Assembly: GCA_037968815.1 (NCBI GenBank)
Contig: JBBKWF010000011.1
Span: forward strand, 186,001-250,000
Direction of reading: 5' to 3'
Source: Pseudopedobacter sp037968815
Lineage (GTDB): Bacteria; Bacteroidota; Bacteroidia; Sphingobacteriales; Sphingobacteriaceae
Length of the DNA stretch: 64,000 nt
Position numbers and translations under genes: made by a program
In this document: positions 9,566 through 17,734 of the stretch, piece by piece
Position numbering within the stretch: position 1 is the first letter of the stretch
Layout: each line of letters begins with the position of its first letter
The notes under the pieces: generated by a model
Told to the model about the DNA's origin: nothing
What the model saw: the letters and a program-made list of their open reading frames with translations, nothing else
The model's database searches: none

Positions 9566-10177
9566 ATGAGCGTTTTAACAGAGTCTCGTCAAAAAGAACT
9601 CATTAAATTATTAAATCTTGGGGATGAAGAGGCTTTTAATAAACTTTACACAGCGTATATAAATCCTATTTACAAAAGGATCTTATTTATTGTAAAAGAA
9701 GAACATATTGCGGAAGAACTGTCACAAGATCTTTTTGTGAAAATATGGAATAAAAAAGAGGAAATTGATGCTGAGAAATCATTTAAATCATTCCTTTATA
9801 CTATCGCTCATAATTTGGTATATGATTTCTTACGTAAACGCTCTCGCGATAAACGAATGGTCGATTGTTTTACGATGAATGCTGTGGATTATTATTGGCA
9901 TACTGAAGAGGCTTTTCAAGTTAAGGAGACTCAAAAAATAATAACAGAGGCTATTGCCAATCTTCCTCCACAAGGTAAGCAAGTATTCACACTATGTAAA
10001 TTAGAAGGCAAAAGCTATAACGAGGTTAGTTATTTATTAGGAATTACTGCCGCTACAGTAAATAGTCATATGGTAAAATCGAGCCGCTTTGTAAAGGAAT
10101 ACATCTACCGGAATTTTGGCAACAACGTATTAGCCATTGCAATAAGTTTCACCTTACTTTTTGAGAGATTTCTATAA
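9566..10177 (+). CDS. ECF RNA polymerase sigma-70 factor (Bacteroidetes PUL type)
   Basis: The 203-aa protein has sigma-70 region 2 (about 25-95, with EELSQDLFVKIWNKKEEI and SFLYTIAHNLVYDFLRKRS) and region 4 (about 130-185, a helix-turn-helix around SYNEVSYLLGITAATVNSHM). It has no region 3, as expected for an extracytoplasmic-function sigma factor. The length and the hydrophobic C-terminal tail match the Bacteroidetes family that pairs with FecR to switch on susCD operons. It is transcribed away from fecR across a 455-bp gap. Its most likely target is the susC promoter, by context only. Confidence 0.9.
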   Translation: MSVLTESRQKELIKLLNLGDEEAFNKLYTAYINPIYKRILFIVKEEHIAEELSQDLFVKIWNKKEEIDAEKSFKSFLYTIAHNLVYDFLRKRSRDKRMVDCFTMNAVDYYWHTEEAFQVKETQKIITEAIANLPPQGKQVFTLCKLEGKSYNEVSYLLGITAATVNSHMVKSSRFVKEYIYRNFGNNVLAIAISFTLLFERFL

Positions 10178-10506
10178 TTGGGTTATTCTCTGTGAGAAGT
10201 AACAACCTGTCTTTATATTTACTTACCTAACGATTTCAGCAATATTATTCAACCTCATAAACTATTAATATATAAGAAGTACCATATATTAATAGTTCAA
10301 AAGTTACCACAAAAACAGGTTGACTTTCCCTAAAATTGATCTATAGCCATTAAAGCACTATTCTAAAGAAAGAATTGATTTCGATTTCTTCTTTAGAGCA
10401 CTTCAGGCGTTTTAATTGCATTACTATAGAAGATTTTTTTCATCTCTCATACTTTCAAAGCAATTAAAAGTGGTCCCCCTCATTCTTGAGGTTTCTTCGG
10501 CAGTTA
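10178..10506. other. 329-bp intergenic region
   Basis: This spacer lies between the convergent sigma-factor and GH78 genes. The only structure I see is an imperfect hairpin CTAAAGAA/TTCTTTAG at 10373-10396, too weak to call a terminator, and a short CCTCA/TGAGG stem near 10480. No coding potential was recognised. Confidence 0.4.
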
Positions 10507-12279
10507 CTATTTAATTATCTTAACCCCTTTTGGCGCCTCTATTAGTGATTTTATTTTCCCACTTGCAAGTTTTGTATGTTTTATTTTCACTAGCCCATTA
10601 GGTGTAGGGAAGGTTCCTTCTACAAATTTAAGATCGCCTAAGTGTGGTACTATTTTCAAAACTTTGCAACCTGGCTCTATAACCTGTACACCAAGTACAT
10701 GAGCTGTAAGCCATGATGTTGGCCCGGAAGCCCAACCATGAGCCAGGCTATGTCGCAATTGTTTATAGCTATACCCACCGTAACTAGCGTGGATGTCAAT
10801 TTTCCCTTCTGGTAGTAGCTCATCGATTCTACCCGCATTTTTCATCCAGTTCAAATCAAAATCTTCCCAAAAAGTGGTCGCCCCCATATCAAGCATACCA
10901 CCCCAATAATCTCTAATATTATTAATTGCACCTTGATAATTGCCTGCTTTTGCTTTCGCCTCAAGCATGTAGTAACCATAGAAAGTAGAGAAGTCTTTCG
11001 TTTCACCTAAAGAAATAACTTCTGCATCTGCCTTTTCCGCTGGTATTAATCCAGCTAAAACCATTAGAGAAGTTGCTTGTTTATTACCCACCGCATCTGG
11101 AACGTATTTTTTCATTTCTGCAACTGTGGCTTCGCATTTTTCGGCAGTTTCTATTTCTCCTAAAAAACGACATAATTGTGCACCATCGTTTAAAGTCATT
11201 ATCATCATAGCTTGTAGACCTGCATGTACAGCTGGTTTATTGGCATACGTAGGCCAATCCATAAATCGCATCCCATCTAATTTTTCATGTCCATCTTTAA
11301 CTTTAGTAATGAGTAAATTTAATAATGGGACTAAATAATCTTTTTGTTGCTTGAGGTAAGCTAGGTTTCCTTGATACTGATACCATTCTCTCTGAATCCG
11401 TATCCACCACATAGAGTATGAACTTATGTTATTCATCCAATTGGGTAAAGGCGTGACATTTTTAATTAGATCTAAACTTTTCGGTACTACTTCATTGTAA
11501 CCAAAAACATTATTGATAGCCATTACTTCGGGGTGCATATCACCTACCCAAACTAATCTATCTCTTTTTGGTCCATCCCATAGATATTGTTGCATATTCA
11601 GGTGAACTGTATAAGCACCAGTCATCCAGATTTTATTCAATCTCTCGTCACTGCTCTTAAAAGAACCCAAATAGGGTATGTCACGAAAAACAAACATGGC
11701 TCTTACTTCCTTCAATAACAGTTCTGTATTTTCATCAACCAAATCTATACGCACAAACCTAAAACCAGTATTCCCAATTTCAATACCTCCAAGCCAAGGC
11801 ACATTTAGAGTAAAATCTCGCATTGCATGATCGTTTGTTGCACCTTTAATCGTATCAATATTTGACATGGCTTCACTTACAGACTCACCAAAACGTACTC
11901 TTACTTTAACTGACGATTTTTTCTTCATCATACCGGTAAGCAATTGGATACCACCGTGTATTTCTTTACCAAAATCTAATAGAATACTGGCTTTGTGACC
12001 TTTGTGATTTTTTAAAATTGTTAAATCTTTATTCACTAATTCTGCTTGCCCATTTCCAGCCTTTAAGAGGGTCTGAGAATTATTTACATATATTCCAGTT
12101 TCATCAGATTGCCATAAAATCCGTTGGGCAGTCAGGTAAACTTTTGCTCTATTATCTTTCTCGCTTATGTATTTTTTTTCGGGACTAAAAACTGGAGGCA
12201 AAGGTGACTGTGCTAAAACGAATGTATTTGTTGCCAGTAAGAGTACTAGATTTATAAATAAATGATTCTTAAATTTCAT
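10507..12279 (-). CDS. GH78-type alpha-L-rhamnosidase-like glycoside hydrolase
   Basis: A 590-aa secreted enzyme with a signal peptide ending near residue 23 (TFVLAQ). Residues about 40-200 are a beta-sandwich module. The catalytic six-hairpin region holds 'YLWDGPKRDRLVWVGDMHPE', matching the conserved DG-KRDR-x2-W-x-GD acid motif of GH78-like enzymes. A later 'DMGATTFWEDFDLNW' and 'SLAHGWASGPTSWLTAHVLGV' fit the end of the barrel and the C-terminal beta domain. It should release rhamnose or a related sugar at the outer membrane or in the periplasm. Its position beside the SusCD/sulfatase set suggests a shared substrate, though it lies beyond the sigma gene and may be a separate transcript. 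It is shorter than multi-domain GH78 enzymes. Confidence 0.8.
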   Translation of the reverse strand: MKFKNHLFINLVLLLATNTFVLAQSPLPPVFSPEKKYISEKDNRAKVYLTAQRILWQSDETGIYVNNSQTLLKAGNGQAELVNKDLTILKNHKGHKASILLDFGKEIHGGIQLLTGMMKKKSSVKVRVRFGESVSEAMSNIDTIKGATNDHAMRDFTLNVPWLGGIEIGNTGFRFVRIDLVDENTELLLKEVRAMFVFRDIPYLGSFKSSDERLNKIWMTGAYTVHLNMQQYLWDGPKRDRLVWVGDMHPEVMAINNVFGYNEVVPKSLDLIKNVTPLPNWMNNISSYSMWWIRIQREWYQYQGNLAYLKQQKDYLVPLLNLLITKVKDGHEKLDGMRFMDWPTYANKPAVHAGLQAMMIMTLNDGAQLCRFLGEIETAEKCEATVAEMKKYVPDAVGNKQATSLMVLAGLIPAEKADAEVISLGETKDFSTFYGYYMLEAKAKAGNYQGAINNIRDYWGGMLDMGATTFWEDFDLNWMKNAGRIDELLPEGKIDIHASYGGYSYKQLRHSLAHGWASGPTSWLTAHVLGVQVIEPGCKVLKIVPHLGDLKFVEGTFPTPNGLVKIKHTKLASGKIKSLIEAPKGVKIIK

Positions 12280-13147
12280 AATATTAGATATTCTTTTAAA
12301 TGTGGCAACATCAACAAGATGCTTAGACCAAAATACTGTAGCAGCCTGTTCAGTTATAATGACTTTATAAGGGCTTTTCTTTCTAAAAGGGAAAATTCAT
12401 TATCGCTGTAAACAATCACTCAATCCTAAATCATTTTCCTTTTATTGATTACGTTAGTTTTATTACTATTTCTGTATCAGTTGAAGTAAGGATAGTCTCA
12501 TGTACTATTTTGGCATTTCGGTTACCGATTATATTTAATCTTTTGCTGTTGAAATTACAATTAATTGGTTTACTCTTTATCTGGCTCTACTATATGACAG
12601 AACCAGATAGGTTCAAACATAAATAAGTTTTTTTCAATAGGCAACCTGCCCTGTCCTGTTTTAATAAAAAGGTAAAGTCACATAAAACTTTATAACTAAT
12701 ACCATGACGAAAACTGTCAAAGATTTATACTCTCCCTGTTTTTTATGGTACTCTATTTAAAGTGGAGCATTATTAACGTATTAGAAAAGGTCATATAAGT
12801 TGATGTGGGGTATTTCCTTAAGCTTTCACTTTTGCAAAGACTAACCATTTTAAGAGAACTACATGTATAGTGATGAAAGTTGCAAGTTGAGGGAACTCAA
12901 AAAAGTTAATAAAAGGCTGCTCAGAATTTCGTATTCAAGGAGCACAAGTACTTACCTCGAGTTAGGCAGAAGACAAATGCTATAAGAAGTTATATTGATA
13001 GAGATTAGCGTAATTACGGTCCACATTCATATGCTAAAATCAAATCGCTTTCTTATAAGAACAAATTCGACGGTAAGTCGGTGAAAATATTTTGGAAACT
13101 ATAAACTATAATAGGCTACTTAGTTTCTCTAAAAAAAGCAAAGTTTT
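12280..13147. other. 868-bp gene-poor region, possible decayed transposase
   Basis: No intact gene is visible. A 40-codon plus-strand frame (12863-12985) reads with a Lys/Arg/Leu-rich helix, KLRELKKVNKRLL, like the end of IS3-type OrfA. About 50 bp later another frame reads SYIDRD-stop-RNYGPHSYA, which loosely recalls the C-terminal YIxxYNxxRPHS of IS3-type OrfB. Both matches are short and broken, so a degraded insertion sequence is only a possibility. The rest (12280-12860) shows nothing recognisable. Confidence 0.3.
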
Positions 13148-13444
13148 TTATAGTTGCGGATTAATTACTCTTAGTAAGTCCGGCTTCATCACCACACCGG
13201 ATTGTCGCCATATTTGTTGGCCTTTTTTAAATAAAATAAGTGTGGGAACACCTTGTACTTTATATACTTGGGCTACTTGCTGGTTCTTATCAACATCTAT
13301 CTTAATGATACTGATTTTATCGCCTAAATCTTTTTTTAATTCTTCCAATATCGGAGACATGGCTTTACATGGCCCGCACCAAGTTGCGAAAAAATCGACT
13401 AATACTGGTTTGTCTTGATTGATGATTTCTTTAAAGTTTCCCAT
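13148..13444 (-). CDS. trxA: Thioredoxin
   Basis: The 98-aa protein is a compact cytoplasmic thioredoxin that reduces protein disulfides. The active site is WCGPC (Cys23, Cys26), preceded by VLVDFFATW and followed by the cis-Pro loop VQGVPTLILFKKG. There is no signal peptide, so it is not a periplasmic thiol protein. The length is slightly short of the usual 105-110 residues because the N-terminal strand is brief. The 58-aa membrane protein gene ends 24 bp upstream on the same strand, so they may be cotranscribed. Confidence 0.93.
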   Translation of the reverse strand: MGNFKEIINQDKPVLVDFFATWCGPCKAMSPILEELKKDLGDKISIIKIDVDKNQQVAQVYKVQGVPTLILFKKGQQIWRQSGVVMKPDLLRVINPQL

Positions 13445-13468
13445 TTCTACTTTGCTTTAATATCCCAA

Positions 13469-13645
13469 TTAATTAGAGTTCTTTTTAAAACTATTTACTA
13501 CCCAACGTACAAAATCCATATTGAGTGCTAAATAAAGAACCAAAACAATTAAAACCCCTTTAACTTTACCAAAGCGTAAACCTATTAAAATTAGAATCCC
13601 TAAGGTAATGATATGACGATAGATGAAATATTTTGTTGGTTTCAA
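13469..13645 (-). CDS. Small membrane protein, 58 aa, TTG start
   Basis: A short minus-strand frame between thioredoxin and agmatine deiminase reads M(TTG)KPTKYFIYRHIITLG, then a hydrophobic stretch of about 12 residues, a basic loop LRFGKVKG, a second hydrophobic stretch of about 15, and DFVRWVVNSFKKNSN. Two membrane helices with positive loops look like a genuine small inner-membrane protein. There is no ATG; the frame opens just after a TGA, and TTG is the first usable start. It ends 24 bp before trxA. I do not recognise the family and assign no function. Confidence 0.55.
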   Translation of the reverse strand: MKPTKYFIYRHIITLGILILIGLRFGKVKGVLIVLVLYLALNMDFVRWVVNSFKKNSN

Positions 13646-13664
13646 ATCAGCCTTTCTTATAGTT

Positions 13665-13692
13665 CACTATTGCCCATTGACTATTTACCATT
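13665..13692. repeat. Short phrase-like tandem repeat
   Basis: CACTATTG-CCCATTG-ACTATTT-ACCATT is a run of degenerate 7-8-mers directly downstream of the agmatine deiminase stop. Similar phrase repeats occur elsewhere in the window (15282-15368, 63891-63977). Confidence 0.5.
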
Positions 13693-13694
13693 AT

Positions 13695-14897
13695 TTACAC
13701 TGCCGGTTCTTGTTGACTTAAACAGTGGAAACTGCCTAGACCCCAAATAATATCTGTTGAATCTATACCAACGGTCTCCCTATCAGGAAAGCACTTCGCA
13801 ATAATTTCTATAGCGATTTTATCTTTATCACAACGGTAAGTGGGCACAATTACATGAGCGTTACTGATGTAAAAATTAGCATACGATGCAGGTAAACGCG
13901 TCTCCTCGTAAACTACCGCATCTGGCATTGGTAATTCAATAATATTCAGTTTTTCGCCATTTATTAAACGCATGGCTTGCAGTTCTTTTAGGTTAGTTTG
14001 TAGCAATTCATAGTTTTCGTCTTCAGGGTTATCTTCTACCACAGTTAAAACGGTATTGTTATTTACAAAACGTACAGTGTCATCAATATGCCCGTCAGTA
14101 TCATCACCAACGATACCATCACTCACCCACAGCACTTGCTCTTGTCCGTAATAATCTTTTAAATATTGTTCTACTTGTTGCTGATTTAGTTGTGGATTTC
14201 TGTTGGTGTTTAGCAAGCAACTTTTAGAAGTTAAAATGGTGCCTTCTCCGTTAAACTCTACCGAGCCACCTTCCATAATAATTCCAGGATGATAAACGGG
14301 AATATTAAAATGTGCTCCAATTTTCGTCGGAATTATATCATCCATATCAAACGGAGGATATTTACCGCCCCAAGCGTTAAAGTCCCAGTCAACAATTACT
14401 TTCTTCTGCTCGGCATTTGTATTAACCAAAAAAGCAGGACCATGATCTCGGCACCAAGCATCATTACTTGGGTTAAAATAAAACTCAACTTTAGACAAAT
14501 CCGCTCCTGAAGCTTCAATATGCTTTAAAGCAAAAGTTTTCATTTCTTCATCACGAACATTGATTCTCACTTTTTCACTCAATGCCAAATACTTTATAAA
14601 TTCTGCGTATCGCGGATATATAGCATCTATTTTTCCTGGCCAACTTTCTTCTTTATGAGGCCAAGTAAGCCAAGTAGCTTCATGCTTTGCCCATTCTGGT
14701 GGGAAGGTGTAGCCTTTTTGTGTTGGTAAAGTCAGATGACCGCTGTCCGAAGACGGCAGATTGGATGGCGAGCCTGTAGGGGTCAGCAGTCTGCTGTCAG
14801 AGGTCTGAAGTCTGGATGCAGAGCTTATAGGAGTTGTCTGTCCCACATTAGAAATTTGCTGGTCAACGGATGAACCTATATTATTTGAATTACTCAT
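13695..14897 (-). CDS. aguA: Agmatine deiminase with repeat-derived N-terminal extension
   Basis: Hydrolyses agmatine to N-carbamoylputrescine and ammonia, the first step of putrescine synthesis from agmatine. Residues from about 65 onward match the peptidyl-arginine deiminase-like family: FPPEWAKHEATWLTWPHK, WCRDHGP, MEGGSVEFNGEGT, GDDTDGHIDD and the catalytic Cys in GLGSFHC (Cys392). Residues about 1-62 are extra: a Ser/Thr/Pro-rich segment translated from a heptamer repeat (14731-14817). The ATG overlaps the stop of the upstream four-helix-bundle gene (ATGA), and no ATG lies nearer the conserved core, so the extension is probably made. The enzyme partners with the amidase at 15369. Confidence 0.93.
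   Translation of the reverse strand: MSNSNNIGSSVDQQISNVGQTTPISSASRLQTSDSRLLTPTGSPSNLPSSDSGHLTLPTQKGYTFPPEWAKHEATWLTWPHKEESWPGKIDAIYPRYAEFIKYLALSEKVRINVRDEEMKTFALKHIEASGADLSKVEFYFNPSNDAWCRDHGPAFLVNTNAEQKKVIVDWDFNAWGGKYPPFDMDDIIPTKIGAHFNIPVYHPGIIMEGGSVEFNGEGTILTSKSCLLNTNRNPQLNQQQVEQYLKDYYGQEQVLWVSDGIVGDDTDGHIDDTVRFVNNNTVLTVVEDNPEDENYELLQTNLKELQAMRLINGEKLNIIELPMPDAVVYEETRLPASYANFYISNAHVIVPTYRCDKDKIAIEIIAKCFPDRETVGIDSTDIIWGLGSFHCLSQQEPAV
14731..14817 (-). repeat. Heptamer-type repeat inside the aguA coding region
   Basis: Read on the minus strand the DNA is a chain of seven-base units: CAGACTT, CAGACCT, CTGACAG, CAGACTG, CTGACCC, followed by looser copies. The same vocabulary occurs between the amidase and the four-helix-bundle gene (15282-15368), where it is non-coding. 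Here the frame stays open and yields the Ser/Leu/Thr-rich N-terminus of AguA. Confidence 0.65.
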
Positions 14898-15247
14898 TGT
14901 AAAGAGTTTTTTAAAGCGATTAACATGGCGTGAATTTCTTCACACTGTTTATATAATTTATCGAAATCTGATTGTGTGATTATATTTCTCCTTTTACCTA
15001 AATGTAAACACCCAACCACCTCGATATTCGAACGAATTGAATAGGTTAAAAATCTTTTAAATTCTGCGTTAGATTGGTTAGTACTACCTTCAGCTATATT
15101 TAAAGAGACTGAATCAGCTGCTCTCCGAATTTGATCTGAAAGAACAAATTTTTCATTAGATGGAAATGTCTTCGTCAAGCTATCAACATCTTCTGTTAAA
15201 TCAAGTGATTTTTGCCAAACTCTTAAGCCCTCAAATTTGAATGCCAT
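14894..15247 (-). CDS. Four-helix bundle protein (23S rRNA intervening-sequence protein family)
   Basis: A 117-aa member of the S23/IVP four-helix bundle family (TIGR02436-like): FEGLRVWQKSLDLTEDV, SDQIRRAADSVSLNIAEGS, KRFLTYSIRSNIEV and a final amphipathic helix. These proteins are small, often found in 23S rRNA intervening sequences or scattered as orphan genes; their role is not established. Here it sits between the two agmatine-pathway genes and its TGA overlaps the aguA ATG. Heptamer-like repeats lie on both sides, suggesting that the gene and repeats arrived together and split a former aguB-aguA pair. This is an inference. Confidence 0.8.
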   Translation of the reverse strand: MAFKFEGLRVWQKSLDLTEDVDSLTKTFPSNEKFVLSDQIRRAADSVSLNIAEGSTNQSNAEFKRFLTYSIRSNIEVVGCLHLGKRRNIITQSDFDKLYKQCEEIHAMLIALKNSLQ

Positions 15248-15281
15248 ATCGTTTTAATAATATTTCCTTTAAACAATAATA

Positions 15282-15368
15282 CTGCCGACCTAAAACTGCT
15301 GACTTCCTAAAACATCATAAAAGTTCGCCTCCCAAACTGCGGACTGCGGACCTAAAACTGCAGACTCC
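15282..15368. repeat. Heptamer-like intergenic repeat (CTGCNGAC units)
   Basis: Units such as CTGCCGACC, CTGCTGACT, CTGCGGACT, CTGCGGACC and CTGCAGACT recur, with 'TAAAA' joints, between the aguB stop and the four-helix-bundle gene start. They share their core with the repeat inside aguA. Confidence 0.6.
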
Positions 15369-16241
15369 TTACTCCTCATCAATATACCGCTTCACAATTT
15401 GCCCGTAAGAATCAATACGGCGATCTCTTAAAAAAGGCCAATGTACTCTGTAACTATCTGTTTTAGCAAGGTCAACTTCTTGAACATGAACCTCCTCATT
15501 ATCCACAGAGCCTTTGTATAATAATCTCCCGAAAGGATTAGCTATAAAAGAACCGCCCCAAAATTTAACTCCAGCTTCCTCACCTACCCTATTTACACCC
15601 ACAACGTGAACGCCATTTGCAATAGCGTGAGAACTTTGAATGGTTTGCCAAGCATTATGTTGCTCATCATTTGTTTCTTCATCTTGTGTGGTTGCCCAAC
15701 CAATTGCAGTAGGGTAAAATAAAATCTCAGCCCCCATTAAACTAGTTAAACGAGCAGCTTCTGGGTACCATTGATCCCAACAGATTAAAACACCAATTGT
15801 AGCAAATTTGGTTTTAAAAACTTTGTAACCTAAATCTCCAGGAGTAAAATAAAATTTCTCGTAAAAACCTGGGTCATCCGGAATGTGCATTTTACGGTAC
15901 TTCCCTAAATAAGAACCGTCAGCATCTAAAACCGCGGTGGTGTTATGGTATATTCCTTCGGTACGTTTTTCGAAAAGTGAAGCAATGATTACCACGCCAA
16001 GTTCGGCAGAAAGCTTTTGTAAAGCATCAGTGGATGGACCAGGAATAGCTTCTGCCAACGCAAAATTGTCGTAATTCTCTTCATCGCAAAAATACAGCGA
16101 AGTAAAAAGCTCCTGTAAACAAATAATCTGAGCTCCTTTTTCAGCAGCTTCTCTTATCCTAATGGTTGCTTTTTCTAAATTATCTTCTTTGTGTGGCGAG
16201 CAAGACATCTGCACCAAACCTAGCTTAACGTTTTTCTTCAT
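15369..16241 (-). CDS. aguB: N-carbamoylputrescine amidase
   Basis: This 290-aa cytoplasmic enzyme of the carbon-nitrogen hydrolase (nitrilase) family converts N-carbamoylputrescine to putrescine, CO2 and ammonia. The catalytic triad is visible: Glu44 in CLQELF, Lys117 in GKYRKMHIPDD and Cys154 in LICWDQWYPE. The WDQWYPEAARL context and the length match the AguB subgroup rather than general omega-amidases. It is transcribed toward the aguA module, so the pair completes agmatine-to-putrescine conversion. A TAnnTTTG element lies 22 bp ahead of the start. Confidence 0.93.
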   Translation of the reverse strand: MKKNVKLGLVQMSCSPHKEDNLEKATIRIREAAEKGAQIICLQELFTSLYFCDEENYDNFALAEAIPGPSTDALQKLSAELGVVIIASLFEKRTEGIYHNTTAVLDADGSYLGKYRKMHIPDDPGFYEKFYFTPGDLGYKVFKTKFATIGVLICWDQWYPEAARLTSLMGAEILFYPTAIGWATTQDEETNDEQHNAWQTIQSSHAIANGVHVVGVNRVGEEAGVKFWGGSFIANPFGRLLYKGSVDNEEVHVQEVDLAKTDSYRVHWPFLRDRRIDSYGQIVKRYIDEE

Positions 16242-16263
16242 GGTATTGTCTCAATAATTTCTG

Positions 16264-16271
16264 CAAAAATA
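16264..16271 (-). promoter_or_regulatory. Possible -7 element for aguB
   Basis: The minus strand reads TATTTTTG, matching the Bacteroidota TAnnTTTG element, 22 bp upstream of the aguB ATG. No good TTTG is found 19-21 bp further upstream, so this is a half-site call. Confidence 0.35.
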
Positions 16272-16395
16272 AGAATTGAAATTGATAAATATCCGATGAT
16301 TATAAATGCTTATCATCTTTTGACAGAGTAGCGATACTATAACCGTTTATCTAAAGTTCATCTCTATATGATCAAACTTAATCCAAAAACATTCC

Positions 16396-16431
16396 AAAAA
16401 AAAATGCCAACCTCCTATAGAGATTGGCATT
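16396..16431 (-). terminator. Rho-independent terminator
   Basis: On the minus strand AATGCCAATCTC pairs with GAGGTTGGCATT (12-bp stem with one T-G pair, loop TATAG) and is followed directly by a run of eight or more T. It lies about 20 bp after the stop of the secreted protein at 16453 and ahead of aguB. Confidence 0.85.
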
Positions 16432-16452
16432 ATCAAATTTCAAAAAAAAATA

Positions 16453-17472
16453 TTAATTAAAGTTTTCGATTACTGTTGATGCTAAAAGTTCTAAATACTC
16501 ATCAACCGCTTGAGATACTTTTGCAATGTAAGTCGCTTTATCTGCGTCAACAAGTTTGGTTTGCTTAATGGTTTTGTTTTGCCTGTACTCTACGCCAAAT
16601 GCATAACCCTTTGCGTTTTTTGCATCCGCCATTTTCGATACTTTTTTCTTCTCAATTACGCCGTCAATTTCAATTGGATTTCCCTTTTTAGGCAATACCA
16701 TAATGGTAGTTTCTACGTTACCAAGTTTTCCATCACCTTTATTCACCAAAAGTCCTTTATAAATAGCCGCTTCTAAACCTGTAGTTCCCTTTAAAACGCT
16801 TAAATTTCCTCCACTACTTTTTGTTAGGTTTAAGAAACTGAAGTTCATGCCAAACTCCAAAATTGGAACACCCATTTCTTGCGAAATTTGTTCATTAACA
16901 TTTACATAAGTTCCCTTTTTTGCGATATCCGCAATGCCCGCTAAACTACCCAAGCCTTTAGAAAGACCTCCTATTGTCTTTTGAGTCTTAGAAATTGCGT
17001 TGTCAACATTGGTGGCTTTATCTATTCTAGTAGTTCCTGTAGCCAAAGTATAAATGTAACCTCCAGCATCAATAGGATTCCCTCCAATAGCTTTATTTAC
17101 TTTCCCTGACTGGAAGTATGGAATTTTAGAGGCCACGTCCTCTCCTACCAACTCGAATCCAGCATCTTTCAACCTCTTAGAAAACTTTTGATAAGCTTTA
17201 TCAGTAATACTTTGGATATCATCTGTTGTTAGTCCTGCATTTAAAACTGCAGCAATTGCCACCGTTTCCTTACTGTTATCACTGTTTGTGGACGTGGTAG
17301 ATGCATCTTCAAGATACTGATAACCAATATTAAACTCTTTAATGTAGATTTTTTTAGGAACCTTATTGAGTTTTCTTGTTCCTACTTCTGTGATGTCTAA
17401 ATCACTTTTTGAGATAATTTGTGCATTTGCAATAAAAGGCATTGCTAATAAAAGAAGAATTAAGTTTTTCAT
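16453..17472 (-). CDS. Secreted protein of unknown function, 339 aa
   Basis: The signal peptide MKNLILLLLAMPFIANAQ predicts export to the periplasm. The mature part contains IYIKEFNIGYQYLEDAS, a helical segment TDKAYQKFSKRLKDAGFELVG, a Gly-rich stretch around residues 160-180 and a C-terminal DEYLELLASTVIENFN. The 'F/K-R-L-K-x-AGF-E-V' region loosely recalls lipoprotein or SIMPL-like periplasmic folds, but I cannot name a family. The gene is single, with its own strong terminator downstream and a 260-bp upstream spacer shared with divergent hppA. No catalytic motif is evident. Confidence 0.7.
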   Translation of the reverse strand: MKNLILLLLAMPFIANAQIISKSDLDITEVGTRKLNKVPKKIYIKEFNIGYQYLEDASTTSTNSDNSKETVAIAAVLNAGLTTDDIQSITDKAYQKFSKRLKDAGFELVGEDVASKIPYFQSGKVNKAIGGNPIDAGGYIYTLATGTTRIDKATNVDNAISKTQKTIGGLSKGLGSLAGIADIAKKGTYVNVNEQISQEMGVPILEFGMNFSFLNLTKSSGGNLSVLKGTTGLEAAIYKGLLVNKGDGKLGNVETTIMVLPKKGNPIEIDGVIEKKKVSKMADAKNAKGYAFGVEYRQNKTIKQTKLVDADKATYIAKVSQAVDEYLELLASTVIENFN

Positions 17473-17655
17473 GTTTTACGTATTTTTAAGTTGATGTAAA
17501 TAGTTTCACTTATTTGGCTTTATTAACTCAAAATTATAGCAAAACCAATATAGATTAATACCCATTTATACTGATTTTTAAAATCAATTGAATTAAGTAA
17601 AACGTCTAAAAAAAGAGTAATAATTAAATTATTTTCGGTATTAATGAGGCATTTT

Positions 17656-17686
17656 TTTGGAAATATGATTTACCCTGCTAAATTTG
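17656..17686 (+). promoter_or_regulatory. Bacteroidota-type promoter for hppA
   Basis: TTTG at 17656-17659 and TAAATTTG at 17679-17686 are separated by 19 bases, a perfect match to the TTTG-N19-21-TAnnTTTG housekeeping promoter of this phylum. The hppA ATG follows 48 bp downstream. Confidence 0.7.
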
Positions 17687-17734
17687 AAGGAAGAGGCAGA
17701 ACCAAAAACCAAATTTTAACCCTCAAATTTTTTT

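Noticed and set aside
14731..15368. CRISPR-like array from the heptamer words
   Set aside because: Units are 7-10 bp, degenerate, without spacers of constant length; no cas genes nearby.
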